Positions 20,212 through 29,512 of a DNA stretch of 64,000 nt are shown piece by piece (within the stretch, counting starts at the first letter, position 1; every line of letters starts with the position of its first letter). Below the pieces are notes generated by a model. It was not told where the DNA came from and searched no databases. It worked only from the letters and a program-made list of their open reading frames with translations. Position numbers and translations under genes: made by a program. The stretch is from assembly GCA_029242325.1 (NCBI GenBank), contig JAQWUD010000016.1, positions 186,001 through 250,000 of the forward strand, given 5' to 3'. Source of the DNA: Luminiphilus sp. (GTDB lineage: Bacteria > Pseudomonadota > Gammaproteobacteria > Pseudomonadales > Halieaceae).

Positions 20212-22128
20212 TCATTTCGAGTGATTGACCAGCGCTGCCTGAATGAGACTTTGAATACTGGCCTCTAACTGGTCGAGTGGCACCGCCCCAGAACCCAGCA
20301 CAGTGTCATGAAAGATTCGGATATCAAATTGATCACCCAGCGCTTCACGCGCCATCTCTCGCAGCTCAACAATCCGTAATTTGCCAATCATGTAGGCCGT
20401 CGCCTGACCGGGCATAGCAATATACCGCTCAATGGCGCGTTCACAGTCATATTCAGCATTGGGCGTATTCGTAACCAAATAAGCAATCGCTTGCTCTCTC
20501 GTCCACCGCTTATGGTGTAGGCCGGTATCCACTACCAGTCTGGCTGCGCGCCATAGTTCCATCGCCAGGCGCCCAAAATTCGAGTAAGGATCCTGATAGA
20601 AGCCCATTTCTCGTGCCAGATATTCGGAATACAGCCCCCAACCCTCTGTGTAAGCTGTGAATCGGGTATGACGCTGGAAATCGGGCACATCACCGAGTTC
20701 CGCCGAGATGGCCCGCTGTAAATGATGTCCCGGTAATCCCTCGTGATAAGCCAGCGCTTCCAAATCCGTAACCGGCATCGAATTCATATCGTACAAATTG
20801 GCGTAATAAATGCCGGGACGGGACCCATTAGAAGGCGGGCTCTGATAAAACGCTTTGCCTGCTGAACGTTCACGATAAGCCTCTACCCGCTTCACGATCA
20901 ATTCAGATTGTGGCAGCAAACCAAAATATTCAGGCAGCTTCTCCGCCATGCTCACAATTGCTTTCCGGGCGGCCTCCAGATAAGAGCTACGTCCCTCATC
21001 AGTATTCGGATATCGCAAGGAGGCGTCATTGCGGACCTGCACCAGAAATTCTGACAGTTCGCCCTCCGCGCCCAATTCGACCATGACTGTGCGCATCTCG
21101 TCATGCAATCGCGCAACATTAGTGAGGCCGGCTTGGTGAACTTCCTCCGCAGTAAGATCGGTCGTGGTAAAAGCCTGCAGCCTGTCTGCGTAGAAAGCGT
21201 CACCGTCTGGGAAACGCCACACCCCGTCTGCGGAAGCCACTTTATCTTGCTGCGATGCGATCACGCCAATCAAACGCTCATAGGCAGGTTTGACCGCCGT
21301 CAGCAACGCGGTTCGAGCAGCTTCCCGCAACCGCTCCGACGCAGCCGACTCCAAAACCAGCCGATCCAGCTTGTCGTTAAAGTCCGCCCAAATTACAGAG
21401 GGTTCTCTGCTATCGTCAAACGGCGCCCCTGACAAGACATTGCCGGCTGATTCCACCATCTTGGGAATCATCCAATCCACCAGATAAAGGCCTTTGTCTG
21501 CGCGGAGATGAATTTGCTCGATCACACCGTCAAAGTACTCGGGCAAGTTGTTAAGCCTCGCAATGTATGCAATGGCATCCTCCTTGGAGGTAATAGAGTG
21601 AATATTGATTAACAGACTGACAACACTGGTGTGAGGGCCCCGATACTGATGGATCACATAGCGATGATGTCGAAAGGGTGCTCCCGCTAACGTGCGCTCG
21701 AGCTCAAGACGGTAAAGGCGATAGGACAGTTGACGCTCAGCTGATAACTGCGTTGTATCAATGTCCTCCAAAAAGGTCAGGCGCTCTCTGGCAATGTGGA
21801 GTGATTCCAGCTGAAAAGACTCCGATAGATTGTTCCATCGATCTTGTTGGTCCCGAACGCCAAGATAGCTGGCCGTGGCAGGATTGCGCGCCAGATCCTC
21901 CTTCCAGCTAGCAGAAAAGAATGCTTCTAACCGCGCTTGCTCAGCTGACATGAGCGGTGCAACAACTGTTTCAGAGGCGACCGGGGCACCTGATTCTCCG
22001 CAGGAGGAAACCAGCATACTGGCGATCAACAGACACAACCAGCGACGACAAAGGAACACAATGTAGTCAAGCCAGCGTCTTGAAAAGGAGAGCGTGTGGC
22101 TGCGGCGGGAGTGGGCGTCACCAGACAT
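20212..22128 (-). CDS. DUF885 family lipoprotein, putative metallopeptidase
   Basis: A 638-residue DUF885 protein. The family is related to zinc peptidases, and the signature YHEGLPGHHLQ near residue 470 fits a metal site. A basic, hydrophobic N-terminus with lipobox VSSC (about residue 43) indicates a lipoprotein, probably on the periplasmic side of a membrane. The N-terminal 30 residues before the signal are long, so the true start may be further in. It is divergent from imuB, with a LexA box and a long inverted repeat in the shared 153-bp region. The substrate is unknown. Confidence 0.85.
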   Translation of the reverse strand: MSGDAHSRRSHTLSFSRRWLDYIVFLCRRWLCLLIASMLVSSCGESGAPVASETVVAPLMSAEQARLEAFFSASWKEDLARNPATASYLGVRDQQDRWNNLSESFQLESLHIARERLTFLEDIDTTQLSAERQLSYRLYRLELERTLAGAPFRHHRYVIHQYRGPHTSVVSLLINIHSITSKEDAIAYIARLNNLPEYFDGVIEQIHLRADKGLYLVDWMIPKMVESAGNVLSGAPFDDSREPSVIWADFNDKLDRLVLESAASERLREAARTALLTAVKPAYERLIGVIASQQDKVASADGVWRFPDGDAFYADRLQAFTTTDLTAEEVHQAGLTNVARLHDEMRTVMVELGAEGELSEFLVQVRNDASLRYPNTDEGRSSYLEAARKAIVSMAEKLPEYFGLLPQSELIVKRVEAYRERSAGKAFYQSPPSNGSRPGIYYANLYDMNSMPVTDLEALAYHEGLPGHHLQRAISAELGDVPDFQRHTRFTAYTEGWGLYSEYLAREMGFYQDPYSNFGRLAMELWRAARLVVDTGLHHKRWTREQAIAYLVTNTPNAEYDCERAIERYIAMPGQATAYMIGKLRIVELREMAREALGDQFDIRIFHDTVLGSGAVPLDQLEASIQSLIQAALVNHSK

Positions 22129-22243
22129 AGGTCATTTCCTGATTGCGTCGAGGTCGAGGGCGAGAGCAGAACGTCGCTTCATCTTACCGAATTGCCGCTC
22201 TCCCGGGATATTCCCCGGCGCCACCGCAATAAAGTGAAGACCA

Positions 22244-22279
22244 CGCCATTATACTGTATAAAAATACAGTATAATGGCG
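22244..22279. repeat. 36-bp perfect inverted repeat over the imuB SOS box
   Basis: Two 16-bp arms (22244-22259 and 22264-22279), exact reverse complements, are separated by AAAA. The LexA box is the centre of this palindrome, and the arms extend 10 bp beyond it on each side, into the -10 region of imuB. Confidence 0.9.
22254..22269. promoter_or_regulatory. LexA (SOS) box and promoter of imuB
   Basis: CTGTATAAAAATACAG is a perfect LexA box. It is followed directly by TATAAT (22270-22275), a consensus -10, so the box itself is the 16-bp spacer of the promoter, the same arrangement as the E. coli recA promoter. The imuB ATG is 6 nt after the -10. Confidence 0.92.
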
Positions 22280-22281
22280 TA

Positions 22282-23769
22282 ATGTCATTGTGGCTCTGCC
22301 TTCGTTTTGATTCGCTCCCACTGGAAACGCTGCTGAAGCAGCGGGGTGAGTCCGACAATATGGCTGTTATCGTCGCAGCTCGGCGACGCGTTGTAATCTG
22401 TAACGAACTGGCTTGTCTTGCCGGGGTTCTGCCCGGACAAAGTATCAGCACGGCGCAGGCGCTGCTCGTACAAAGCGAATACTGTGTGCTGGAGCGCGCA
22501 CCGCAAACAGAAGAGGCGCTGCTAAAACAACTCACTGTCTGGGCATATGGGCTGTCGCCCCATCTGCAACGATGGCGAGACAATGCATTGATGCTCGAAA
22601 TTGGCAGCTGCCTGCGGCTACATCACGGCCTTGAAGCCCTTTTAAACTGCATCGATAAAGAGATGTGCCTACGCGGTCTGACCGTCGCAATGGGAGTCGC
22701 TGAGACGCGTGCGGCGGCTTGGCTACTGAGCCATGCCGAGCGAGACATAGCCTGCCACCCAGAAAAGCTTCTTACTGAACGACTAGGGCCCATGCCCCTT
22801 CATCTGATCGAAGCCGATTTCCCCGCGGTCCTGAAAAGACTGGAGAAAACCGGCTTACGGCAATTCAGGCAATTGCTCGATATTCCCCCATCTGCACTGG
22901 GTAAACGTTGTGGGGAACCTTTCCTGAATTGGCTTAATCAACTCACGGGAAATCAGCAGGAGCCGGTCATTACATATCAGCCACCTCAACGCTTTGAGGA
23001 TACCCTCTGGTTCGGCTTTGATATTCAGAATCGGCAGGAGCTGCACCCTGCGATGCAACGCCTGCTAACCCATTTCTGTCAATTCCTGATGAATACACAA
23101 CTCTGCAGTGGCGTGATCGAGTGGCGCTATCTACAACCGCAGCAGCCACAACCGCAGCAGCCACAAACACAGGATACGCCGTCAGAAACCGCCTACACCG
23201 CTTTCAAGGTGTTTTCGGATTCTGCTCAAAAAAATGCAGCGCTCTGGCTCGAGCTCTCTCGTCTACAGCTGGAGAACCAATCTCTGCCGGAGGGCATCGA
23301 AGGGCTTTCACTGATCGTAGAAGAACTGCAGGAAGCCAGGACTGCACCACAAGATTTATTTCATGCCGGCGTCAGTACGGCGTCACGATACGAGCTGGTA
23401 GACCGGCTGCGTAGCCGTCTCGGATTGCAGGCTGTTGGTTACCTCGACTCTCGTAGCGAACACCTGCCGGAAGATGCTGTCATGGAAACCCACACCCTGA
23501 CTCCCCGCAACGATACCGACAACCATCCTCTGGGACAGCGTCCTTTCTGGCTGCTACCGGCACCACAACCTATTCATCAAAGTGCAGAACAGCTTTACTG
23601 GAACGGCGCACTGGATATTCTTCATGGACCGGAACGTATTGAAGATCAATGGTGGCATGCACCCGTCAGTCGGGATTACTACATCGCCTGCACACCTCAA
23701 AAACAGCCTGTCTGGATATATCAGGACCGACACAACCGACGCTGGTATCTACACGGGCTCTTTGCCTGA
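22282..23769 (+). CDS. imuB: Inactive Y-family polymerase ImuB
   Basis: ImuB is a Y-family polymerase homologue that has lost catalysis and serves as the clamp-binding hub of the ImuA-ImuB-DnaE2 mutasome. The 495-residue product begins MSLWLCLRFDSLPLE. The first catalytic Asp of active Y polymerases is replaced by Arg here, and the later Asp-Glu pair is also absent (NALMLEIGS), as expected for ImuB. A Gln/Pro-rich run (QPQQPQPQQPQ) from a short DNA repeat interrupts the middle. RPFWLLP near the C-terminus resembles other ImuB tails. The frame is open further upstream, but the ATG at 22282 follows the SOS promoter and gives the family N-terminus. There is no Shine-Dalgarno sequence. Confidence 0.92.
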   Translation: MSLWLCLRFDSLPLETLLKQRGESDNMAVIVAARRRVVICNELACLAGVLPGQSISTAQALLVQSEYCVLERAPQTEEALLKQLTVWAYGLSPHLQRWRDNALMLEIGSCLRLHHGLEALLNCIDKEMCLRGLTVAMGVAETRAAAWLLSHAERDIACHPEKLLTERLGPMPLHLIEADFPAVLKRLEKTGLRQFRQLLDIPPSALGKRCGEPFLNWLNQLTGNQQEPVITYQPPQRFEDTLWFGFDIQNRQELHPAMQRLLTHFCQFLMNTQLCSGVIEWRYLQPQQPQPQQPQTQDTPSETAYTAFKVFSDSAQKNAALWLELSRLQLENQSLPEGIEGLSLIVEELQEARTAPQDLFHAGVSTASRYELVDRLRSRLGLQAVGYLDSRSEHLPEDAVMETHTLTPRNDTDNHPLGQRPFWLLPAPQPIHQSAEQLYWNGALDILHGPERIEDQWWHAPVSRDYYIACTPQKQPVWIYQDRHNRRWYLHGLFA

Positions 23770-23946
23770 CCAGAGCGGGTAATGCTCATGCAATTGTCCA
23801 CTCCCGCTCGTTGCAGACACTGAGCCAACCTCGGTAATCCAACACGTTATACCTGTCAGGAACTCAATGAGGCCTTGATAAACTTGCCAGCAGCACAGCT
23901 CATACGAGCGCTGAGCACACGATACCGACAGCGCAACCGATCCCGC

Positions 23947-24504
23947 CTATGGGTTATCAATCCGAGTGCTGACAGTGTCGTTCAGCCAGACCAACCCGGC
24001 AGGGTCAAATCCCAGCTCAGCGACAGTCTCCAGGAAGTGGTCCTGCAACGCGCTACCAACCTCAGGGGTGCGAGCAAGTAGCCACAGGTAATCGCGGTTA
24101 AAACCGGAGACGAAGGCATAGTCGTAATCCTCTCCCAAGTCAAACACGATATAACTGCCATAGAATGGTCCAAAAAAAGACACTTTCAAGTGTGCGATAT
24201 CGGGTGATTGAACGAAACGTGCGACGCCTTCCGCTTCGCGCCATTCACTCTTATCAACATCAAACCCCCGATTCAGTACCGCAATACTGCCGTCAGGATT
24301 GAGCCGATACGTTGCCGTAACCTGGCTGAGGCCCCGCTCAAAACTGTGATCGAGTCGTGCGATCTCGTACCATCTACCCAGATAACGGCTCTGATCAAAG
24401 GCCGTGACAGGCTCGATACCATCAGGAACACCGGTACAAGCAGTTAAGAACAAGTACAAACCCATCAGGGCATAACGGGCTATCTGTGTGAGACTCACTG
24501 TCAC
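23947..24504 (-). CDS. blc: Lipocalin lipoprotein, Blc-like
   Basis: An outer-membrane lipocalin (185 residues) that binds fatty acids or lysophospholipids. The signal sequence ends in lipobox LTAC (about residue 23). The lipocalin signature GRWYEIARLDHSFERG follows near residue 44, then YDYAFVSGFNRDYLWLLARTP. It lies opposite to and between imuB and dnaE2, separating two genes that normally adjoin. The 177 bp between imuB and this gene show no supported feature. Confidence 0.92.
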   Translation of the reverse strand: MTVSLTQIARYALMGLYLFLTACTGVPDGIEPVTAFDQSRYLGRWYEIARLDHSFERGLSQVTATYRLNPDGSIAVLNRGFDVDKSEWREAEGVARFVQSPDIAHLKVSFFGPFYGSYIVFDLGEDYDYAFVSGFNRDYLWLLARTPEVGSALQDHFLETVAELGFDPAGLVWLNDTVSTRIDNP

Positions 24505-24617
24505 GCTCTCCCAGTACCGGGTTGCGTCGAAGAGTTCACCACCACAACCCCTAGTAAAAATAGTCTACGCTATTTTACGACAGCGCTTTTCAAGCTGAAG
24601 CGTATGACGCTAATATA

Positions 24618-24633
24618 CTGTTTATTTATACAG
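24618..24633. promoter_or_regulatory. LexA (SOS) box and promoter of dnaE2
   Basis: CTGTTTATTTATACAG is a perfect LexA box. It is followed directly by TATATT (24634-24639), a good -10, so the box again forms the promoter spacer. The dnaE2 GTG lies 5 nt further on. Confidence 0.92.
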
Positions 24634-24644
24634 TATATTTTGTT

Positions 24645-27600
24645 GTGTACGCCGAACTTCACTGCCTAAGCCACTACAGCTTTCTCCGTGGCGCCTCTGC
24701 ACCGGATGAACTTGTCAGCCGTGCCGCCACCTGCCGCTACCATGCTTTGGCCATCACCGATGAATGCTCTCTGGCAGGCGTCGTAAAAGCACATGTTGCC
24801 GCGAAAGCATTGGGTTTAAAACTGATTATTGGCAGCGAATTCACTTTGACCGAAGGCATACGATTGGTGGCACTGACGCCCAATCGCGAAGCATACGGAG
24901 AACTCTCGGGGCTGATCAGCCGAGCTCGCAGACGAGCTGGCAAGGGAAGCTATACCATCCACTTGCGCGATGTGATTTTTCATCTCAAGCGCTGCCTACT
25001 TATCCTGTTGCCGGATGACACCGACAACCAGAGCATTCACCTCCAACAGCTCGCCAGATTATGCAAAGACCGCGTCTGGATTGGTGTCAGTCGCCTGCTC
25101 GGCAATGATGAATGGCGGCGCTTCAAGCACCGCTACCATATTGCGCAAACCCTGCAGGTGCCAATGGTGGCATGCGGCGAAGTGCAGATGCACAGTGCCA
25201 AACGAAAAGCCTTACACGATGTCCTCACCGCCATCAGGACACAAACCCCGGTACAACAGCTGGGGCACCGGCGGTTAATCAACAGTCAGCAACACCTCCG
25301 CACACTGGAGACACTAAAGTCGCTCTATCCCGAGACACTCATCACTGAAACACGTCATATCGCCGATCAGTGCCAGTTCAGTCTTGATGAATTGCGCTAC
25401 GAGTATCCGGAAGAGGTCGTCCCTTCACACCATACTGCCAACAGCTATCTCCGACAGGAAGTCGCTGCTGGTGCCCGGCAACGCTGGCCAGAAGGCGTAC
25501 CAGAGCCAGTACAAAATCGGATACATCAGGAACTCGATCTGATTACCGAGCTCTCCTATGAATATTATTTCCTGACCGTTTACGACATCGTTCGTTTTGC
25601 CAAATCACGCCATATCCTCTGTCAGGGAAGAGGCTCAGCCGCCAATTCAGTTGTCTGCTATTGCCTGCATATTACTGAGGTCTCTCCAGAAAAAATATCA
25701 CTTCTTTTCGAACGGTTCATCTCTCGTGAACGCGATGAGCCACCTGATATCGATGTGGACTTCGAACATGAAAGGCGCGAAGAAGTGATCCAGTACATCT
25801 ATAAAAAATATACGCGTCGCCGCGCCGCTCTGGCCGCAACAGTGATTACCTATCGCTCACGCAGCGCTGTACGCGATGTCGGTAAAGCCATGGGTTTTGA
25901 CTCAAACTTTATCGACGAATTGTCGAGCTCTCTGGCATGGTGGAATCGAGAGCGGGAACTGACCAGCCGATTTCAGCAGCAAGGGATGCAGCGCTCAGGG
26001 CAGCTAGCGGAACACTTTCTGGCAAGAGTTCAGGAAATACTGGGCTTTCCACGTCACCTATCACAGCATGTCGGCGGTTTTGTCATCAGCCGCGGACCCA
26101 TTTCAAATCTGGTACCGGTGGAAAACGCCAGCATGCCAGACCGGACTGTCATTCAGTGGGACAAAGAAGACATCGAGTCTCTGGGGCTACTCAAAGTCGA
26201 TATTCTGGCCCTCGGTATGTTATCGGCCATTCGCAAAACACTGGAAATGGTCAGTCGGGATCACCCTGATATCCAGTGCATACAGGACATTCCCCGGGAA
26301 GACGCGACCACTTATCGAATGTTACAACGAGCCGACACGCTGGGCGTCTTTCAAATTGAGTCCCGTGCACAAATGTCTATGCTACCGCGACTAAAACCGG
26401 CATGTTTTTACGATCTTGTTATCGAAATTGCCATCGTCCGGCCCGGTCCAATTCAAGGAGATATGGTTCACCCCTATCTACGTCGCAAAGCAGGTCTGGA
26501 ATCCATCAGCTACCCAAACAAAGCCATTGAATCCGTACTTTCACGCACTTTGGGAGTTCCTATTTTTCAGGAACAGGTCATACGGCTTGCTATGGTGGCA
26601 GCAGGCTTCACTGGAGGAGAAGCCGATGCCTTGAGGCGCGCCATCAGTAACTGGGGTAAAAATAGCAAACTGCTCACATTCGAACATAAACTTAAAAAAG
26701 GCATGATCAACAAAGGGTATACACCAGAATTTGCTGATCGCCTGTTCAACCAGATCAAAGGGTTTGGCGGTTACGGATTTCCAGAATCCCACTCCGCAAG
26801 CTTTGCATTGCTAGCCTATATATCCGCTTGGTTAAAGTGCCATCATCCAGCCGCCTTTTATGTTGGATTGCTTAACAGCCAGCCAATGGGCTTCTATTCC
26901 CCCTCACAGCTGATACAGGATGCTCGGCGACACCATATCTTGATCCTGCCCATCGACGTGAATCACAGTCACTGGAACCACCTGCTACTACCTTCCAAAA
27001 ACAACAAGCAACCACATATCAGGCTGGGCCTGAGATTGGTTAAAGGCCTCAGTACAACTGCAGGTCTCCGTATTGCCGAGACACAACAAACCCGTATTTT
27101 TTCTGACGTAGCAGACTTACGTCAGCGAGCATCGCTCGATCGCGCCAACCTGGAGGCGCTTGCTGCAGCAGATGCACTGTCCAGCATTAGCGGGCACCGC
27201 TACCAGTCTCACTGGCAAACCATGGCGCTGGAAGATGATCGGCCACTACTGCCAGCTGATTCGACACTACGGCATCATCATGGCGATGATGTCGCTTTAT
27301 CAGCGCCCAATCTGGTCGAAGACGTCATTGCAGATTATCAAAGTACGGGGCTGACCCTGCGAGCACACCCACTTGCACTGTTACGTCATCAGCGTCCTTT
27401 TAATCAGTGCAAACGACAAACGGAACTCGAGGCTTTGGGTAATCATCGCTTCGTCCGGGTAGCGGGTTTAGTGACTTGTCGTCAGCGGCCGGGAACAGCC
27501 TCAGGGGTGGTATTCCTCACGCTTGAGGATGAAACGGGGAACATCAACGTGATCGTTTGGCCAGCTGTTCAGGAACGCTATCGGCAAAGCTTGATGACGG

Positions 27601-27728
27601 CCCAGCTACTCTTGGTCAAGGGCACAGTGGAGTCGCGTGAAGGCGTGACCCATGTGATTGCCGGAACACTTGAAGATTGCAGTGCTGAATTGACTGCTTT
27701 GTCGGTGCAATCCCGGGATTTTCATTGA
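24645..27728 (+). CDS. dnaE2: Error-prone DNA polymerase DnaE2
   Basis: DnaE2 (ImuC) is the C-family polymerase that carries out SOS translesion synthesis with ImuA and ImuB. The 1027-residue protein has the PHP domain at the N-terminus (MYAELHCLSHYSFLRGAS), the polymerase acidic motif PPDIDVDFEHER at about 366-377, KVDILALGML, and a C-terminal OB-fold domain with FLTLEDETGNINVIVWP. The length and N-terminus are typical. The start is a GTG at 24645, placed right after the SOS promoter with no Shine-Dalgarno sequence. The replicative DnaE would be longer (about 1160) and lacks this N-terminus. Confidence 0.96.
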   Translation: MYAELHCLSHYSFLRGASAPDELVSRAATCRYHALAITDECSLAGVVKAHVAAKALGLKLIIGSEFTLTEGIRLVALTPNREAYGELSGLISRARRRAGKGSYTIHLRDVIFHLKRCLLILLPDDTDNQSIHLQQLARLCKDRVWIGVSRLLGNDEWRRFKHRYHIAQTLQVPMVACGEVQMHSAKRKALHDVLTAIRTQTPVQQLGHRRLINSQQHLRTLETLKSLYPETLITETRHIADQCQFSLDELRYEYPEEVVPSHHTANSYLRQEVAAGARQRWPEGVPEPVQNRIHQELDLITELSYEYYFLTVYDIVRFAKSRHILCQGRGSAANSVVCYCLHITEVSPEKISLLFERFISRERDEPPDIDVDFEHERREEVIQYIYKKYTRRRAALAATVITYRSRSAVRDVGKAMGFDSNFIDELSSSLAWWNRERELTSRFQQQGMQRSGQLAEHFLARVQEILGFPRHLSQHVGGFVISRGPISNLVPVENASMPDRTVIQWDKEDIESLGLLKVDILALGMLSAIRKTLEMVSRDHPDIQCIQDIPREDATTYRMLQRADTLGVFQIESRAQMSMLPRLKPACFYDLVIEIAIVRPGPIQGDMVHPYLRRKAGLESISYPNKAIESVLSRTLGVPIFQEQVIRLAMVAAGFTGGEADALRRAISNWGKNSKLLTFEHKLKKGMINKGYTPEFADRLFNQIKGFGGYGFPESHSASFALLAYISAWLKCHHPAAFYVGLLNSQPMGFYSPSQLIQDARRHHILILPIDVNHSHWNHLLLPSKNNKQPHIRLGLRLVKGLSTTAGLRIAETQQTRIFSDVADLRQRASLDRANLEALAAADALSSISGHRYQSHWQTMALEDDRPLLPADSTLRHHHGDDVALSAPNLVEDVIADYQSTGLTLRAHPLALLRHQRPFNQCKRQTELEALGNHRFVRVAGLVTCRQRPGTASGVVFLTLEDETGNINVIVWPAVQERYRQSLMTAQLLLVKGTVESREGVTHVIAGTLEDCSAELTALSVQSRDFH

Positions 27729-27757
27729 GCGAACACGCACACTCCGCTAGCCACTCT

Positions 27758-27955
27758 CTATTCGATGTCGGAACGGACCTCGGCTTGCAACCAGCCAGCA
27801 GCAGCTTCTCGCAAACGAAACTCAATCGGACGACAGCAGACCTGACAGTCCTCTATGTATTCAAGTCCCACATCTTCAGGATTCAGCAAAACCTCGATAG
27901 ATTCGCCACAATACGGACAATAGACACTACTTTCCTGCAGAGACGGTGCCACCAT
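27758..27955 (-). CDS. CPXCG motif cysteine-rich protein
   Basis: A 65-residue protein with CPYCG near residue 13 and CQVCCRPIEF near 38, matching the small CPXCG cysteine-rich family, probably a zinc ribbon. Function unknown. It starts 6 nt after the stop of the flavin monooxygenase gene upstream, so the two are likely cotranscribed. It is convergent with dnaE2. Confidence 0.85.
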   Translation of the reverse strand: MVAPSLQESSVYCPYCGESIEVLLNPEDVGLEYIEDCQVCCRPIEFRLREAAAGWLQAEVRSDIE

Positions 27956-27961
27956 CAGCGA

Positions 27962-29500
27962 TCAACTCACCTTCTGAAGTTCAGAGGCTTCGGCCCTCAC
28001 TTCCAAGCGCTCCAGTACCAGATCATTATCCTCAATCGGATCATCGCGGAACATCTTACGGTCTCTACGGTAGTCCTGAGGATTCATCCAGGGCATTTGA
28101 TCACCCTGCTTGGGGAAACGCTGCATCATTCGCTGCATATACCCGGCAGAAAAATCATCAATCCAGAAGCGCCGACTCATTGATGCAGCGAGCTCATCGG
28201 AAATTCTCGGTGTAGCCGTTGTCTCACCGCTTTCTCGCATGTGATTCAACAAGCGACAGGTCCACCCGGCAATCAAGTCCGCGCGTAATGTCCATGAGGC
28301 GTTGATGTAGCCGAAGGTGTGCACCATATTCGGGATGTTCGAGCACATCATGCCTTTGTAGGTCCACTCATTGGCAAGATCGATCGCCTGCCCATCGAGG
28401 GTAAATTCAGCACCACCCAGAATGACCAGCTCAAGTCCCGTTGCACAGACAATGATATCGGCATCGAGGTGCTCACCCGATTCTAATTGGATGCCCCGCT
28501 CCGAAATACTCTCGATGTGATCAGTAACCACGGAGGCTTTACCGGCTTGGATGGAGCGAAACAGGTCATCGTCGGGCACCAGACACAGACGCTGGTCCCA
28601 AGGGTTATATCGCGGCGTAAAGTGTTTATCGACATCGACCACCTCGCCGATTTCTTCCCGCACTTTCTTCAGTAGAGAGCGCTTGAGCACGCCGGGAGCT
28701 ACCCGGGAGAGTCGATATATCCACTGCTGCCAGAGCGTGTTGCGCCAGCGCACAATGTCATAGGCCAGCTTCGCCGGCAGACATCGCCGCAACCAATTGG
28801 CAAAGCTATCGACAGATGGCCTGGAAATAACGTAGGTCGGTGAGCGCTGAAGCATGGTCACATGCGCGGCCTGCCGAGACATGTTGGGCACCAGCGTCAT
28901 AGCGGTTGCACCTGAGCCAATCACCACCACTTTCTTGCCCGTGTGGTCCAAATTGTCCGGCCAGAACTGAGGATGCACCCACTGACCCGCGAAGGAATCC
29001 TTGCCCTCAAACGCAGGCTCGTAGCCCTGATCATAGCTATAATAACCTGCGCACAGCATCAAGAACCCACAGCGATAACGCCGCGTTCCCTCAGGCGTTT
29101 CAACGGTGAGTTGCCATTGGCCTCGCTCACTACACCAATCGGCAGTCAATAATTTTTGACTGAAGCGAATGTGCTCACGAACGCGGTACTCGTCCGCCGT
29201 CTCATTTATGTAGCTGAGGATCGAAGGCCCGTCAGCAATGCTTTTGTCCGCCTCCCAGGGTTTGAAATCGTAACCCAGTGTATGCATGTCACTATCGGAA
29301 CGAATACCCGGATAACGGAACAAGTCCCATGTCCCTCCAATGGCTTCACGACGTTCAAGCAAAATAAAATCCCGATCCGGGCAGTCACGCTGAAGACGAA
29401 CCGCTGCTCCAATACCAGACAATCCAGCTCCGATGATGATGACATCAAAGGCCTCAGCGTCAGCATGCTGCACGGCTGTTATATCGATGGTTGAGTTCAT
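27962..29500 (-). CDS. Flavin-containing Baeyer-Villiger-type monooxygenase
   Basis: An FAD/NADPH monooxygenase of 512 residues. The FAD-binding GAGLSG is at 24-29, and the Baeyer-Villiger fingerprint F-x-G-x3-H-x3-W-P is visible as FAGQWVHPQFWP, followed by the NADP site VVVIGSGATAMTLVP. Such enzymes convert ketones to esters or oxidise heteroatoms; the substrate is unknown. The frame is open to a TTG at 29689, but conserved sequence begins after the ATG at 29500, which stands 2 nt after a ten-G tract that must serve as the ribosome binding site. Confidence 0.88.
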   Translation of the reverse strand: MNSTIDITAVQHADAEAFDVIIIGAGLSGIGAAVRLQRDCPDRDFILLERREAIGGTWDLFRYPGIRSDSDMHTLGYDFKPWEADKSIADGPSILSYINETADEYRVREHIRFSQKLLTADWCSERGQWQLTVETPEGTRRYRCGFLMLCAGYYSYDQGYEPAFEGKDSFAGQWVHPQFWPDNLDHTGKKVVVIGSGATAMTLVPNMSRQAAHVTMLQRSPTYVISRPSVDSFANWLRRCLPAKLAYDIVRWRNTLWQQWIYRLSRVAPGVLKRSLLKKVREEIGEVVDVDKHFTPRYNPWDQRLCLVPDDDLFRSIQAGKASVVTDHIESISERGIQLESGEHLDADIIVCATGLELVILGGAEFTLDGQAIDLANEWTYKGMMCSNIPNMVHTFGYINASWTLRADLIAGWTCRLLNHMRESGETTATPRISDELAASMSRRFWIDDFSAGYMQRMMQRFPKQGDQMPWMNPQDYRRDRKMFRDDPIEDNDLVLERLEVRAEASELQKVS

Positions 29501-29502
29501 TA

Positions 29503-29512
29503 CCCCCCCCCC
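29503..29512 (-). repeat. G10 homopolymer at the monooxygenase ribosome binding site
   Basis: Ten consecutive G on the coding strand lie 2 nt before the ATG, in the Shine-Dalgarno position. The remaining 263 bp up to argG show no supported feature; the palindrome CGGTTTTAAACCG near 29710 lacks a T-run. Confidence 0.8.
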
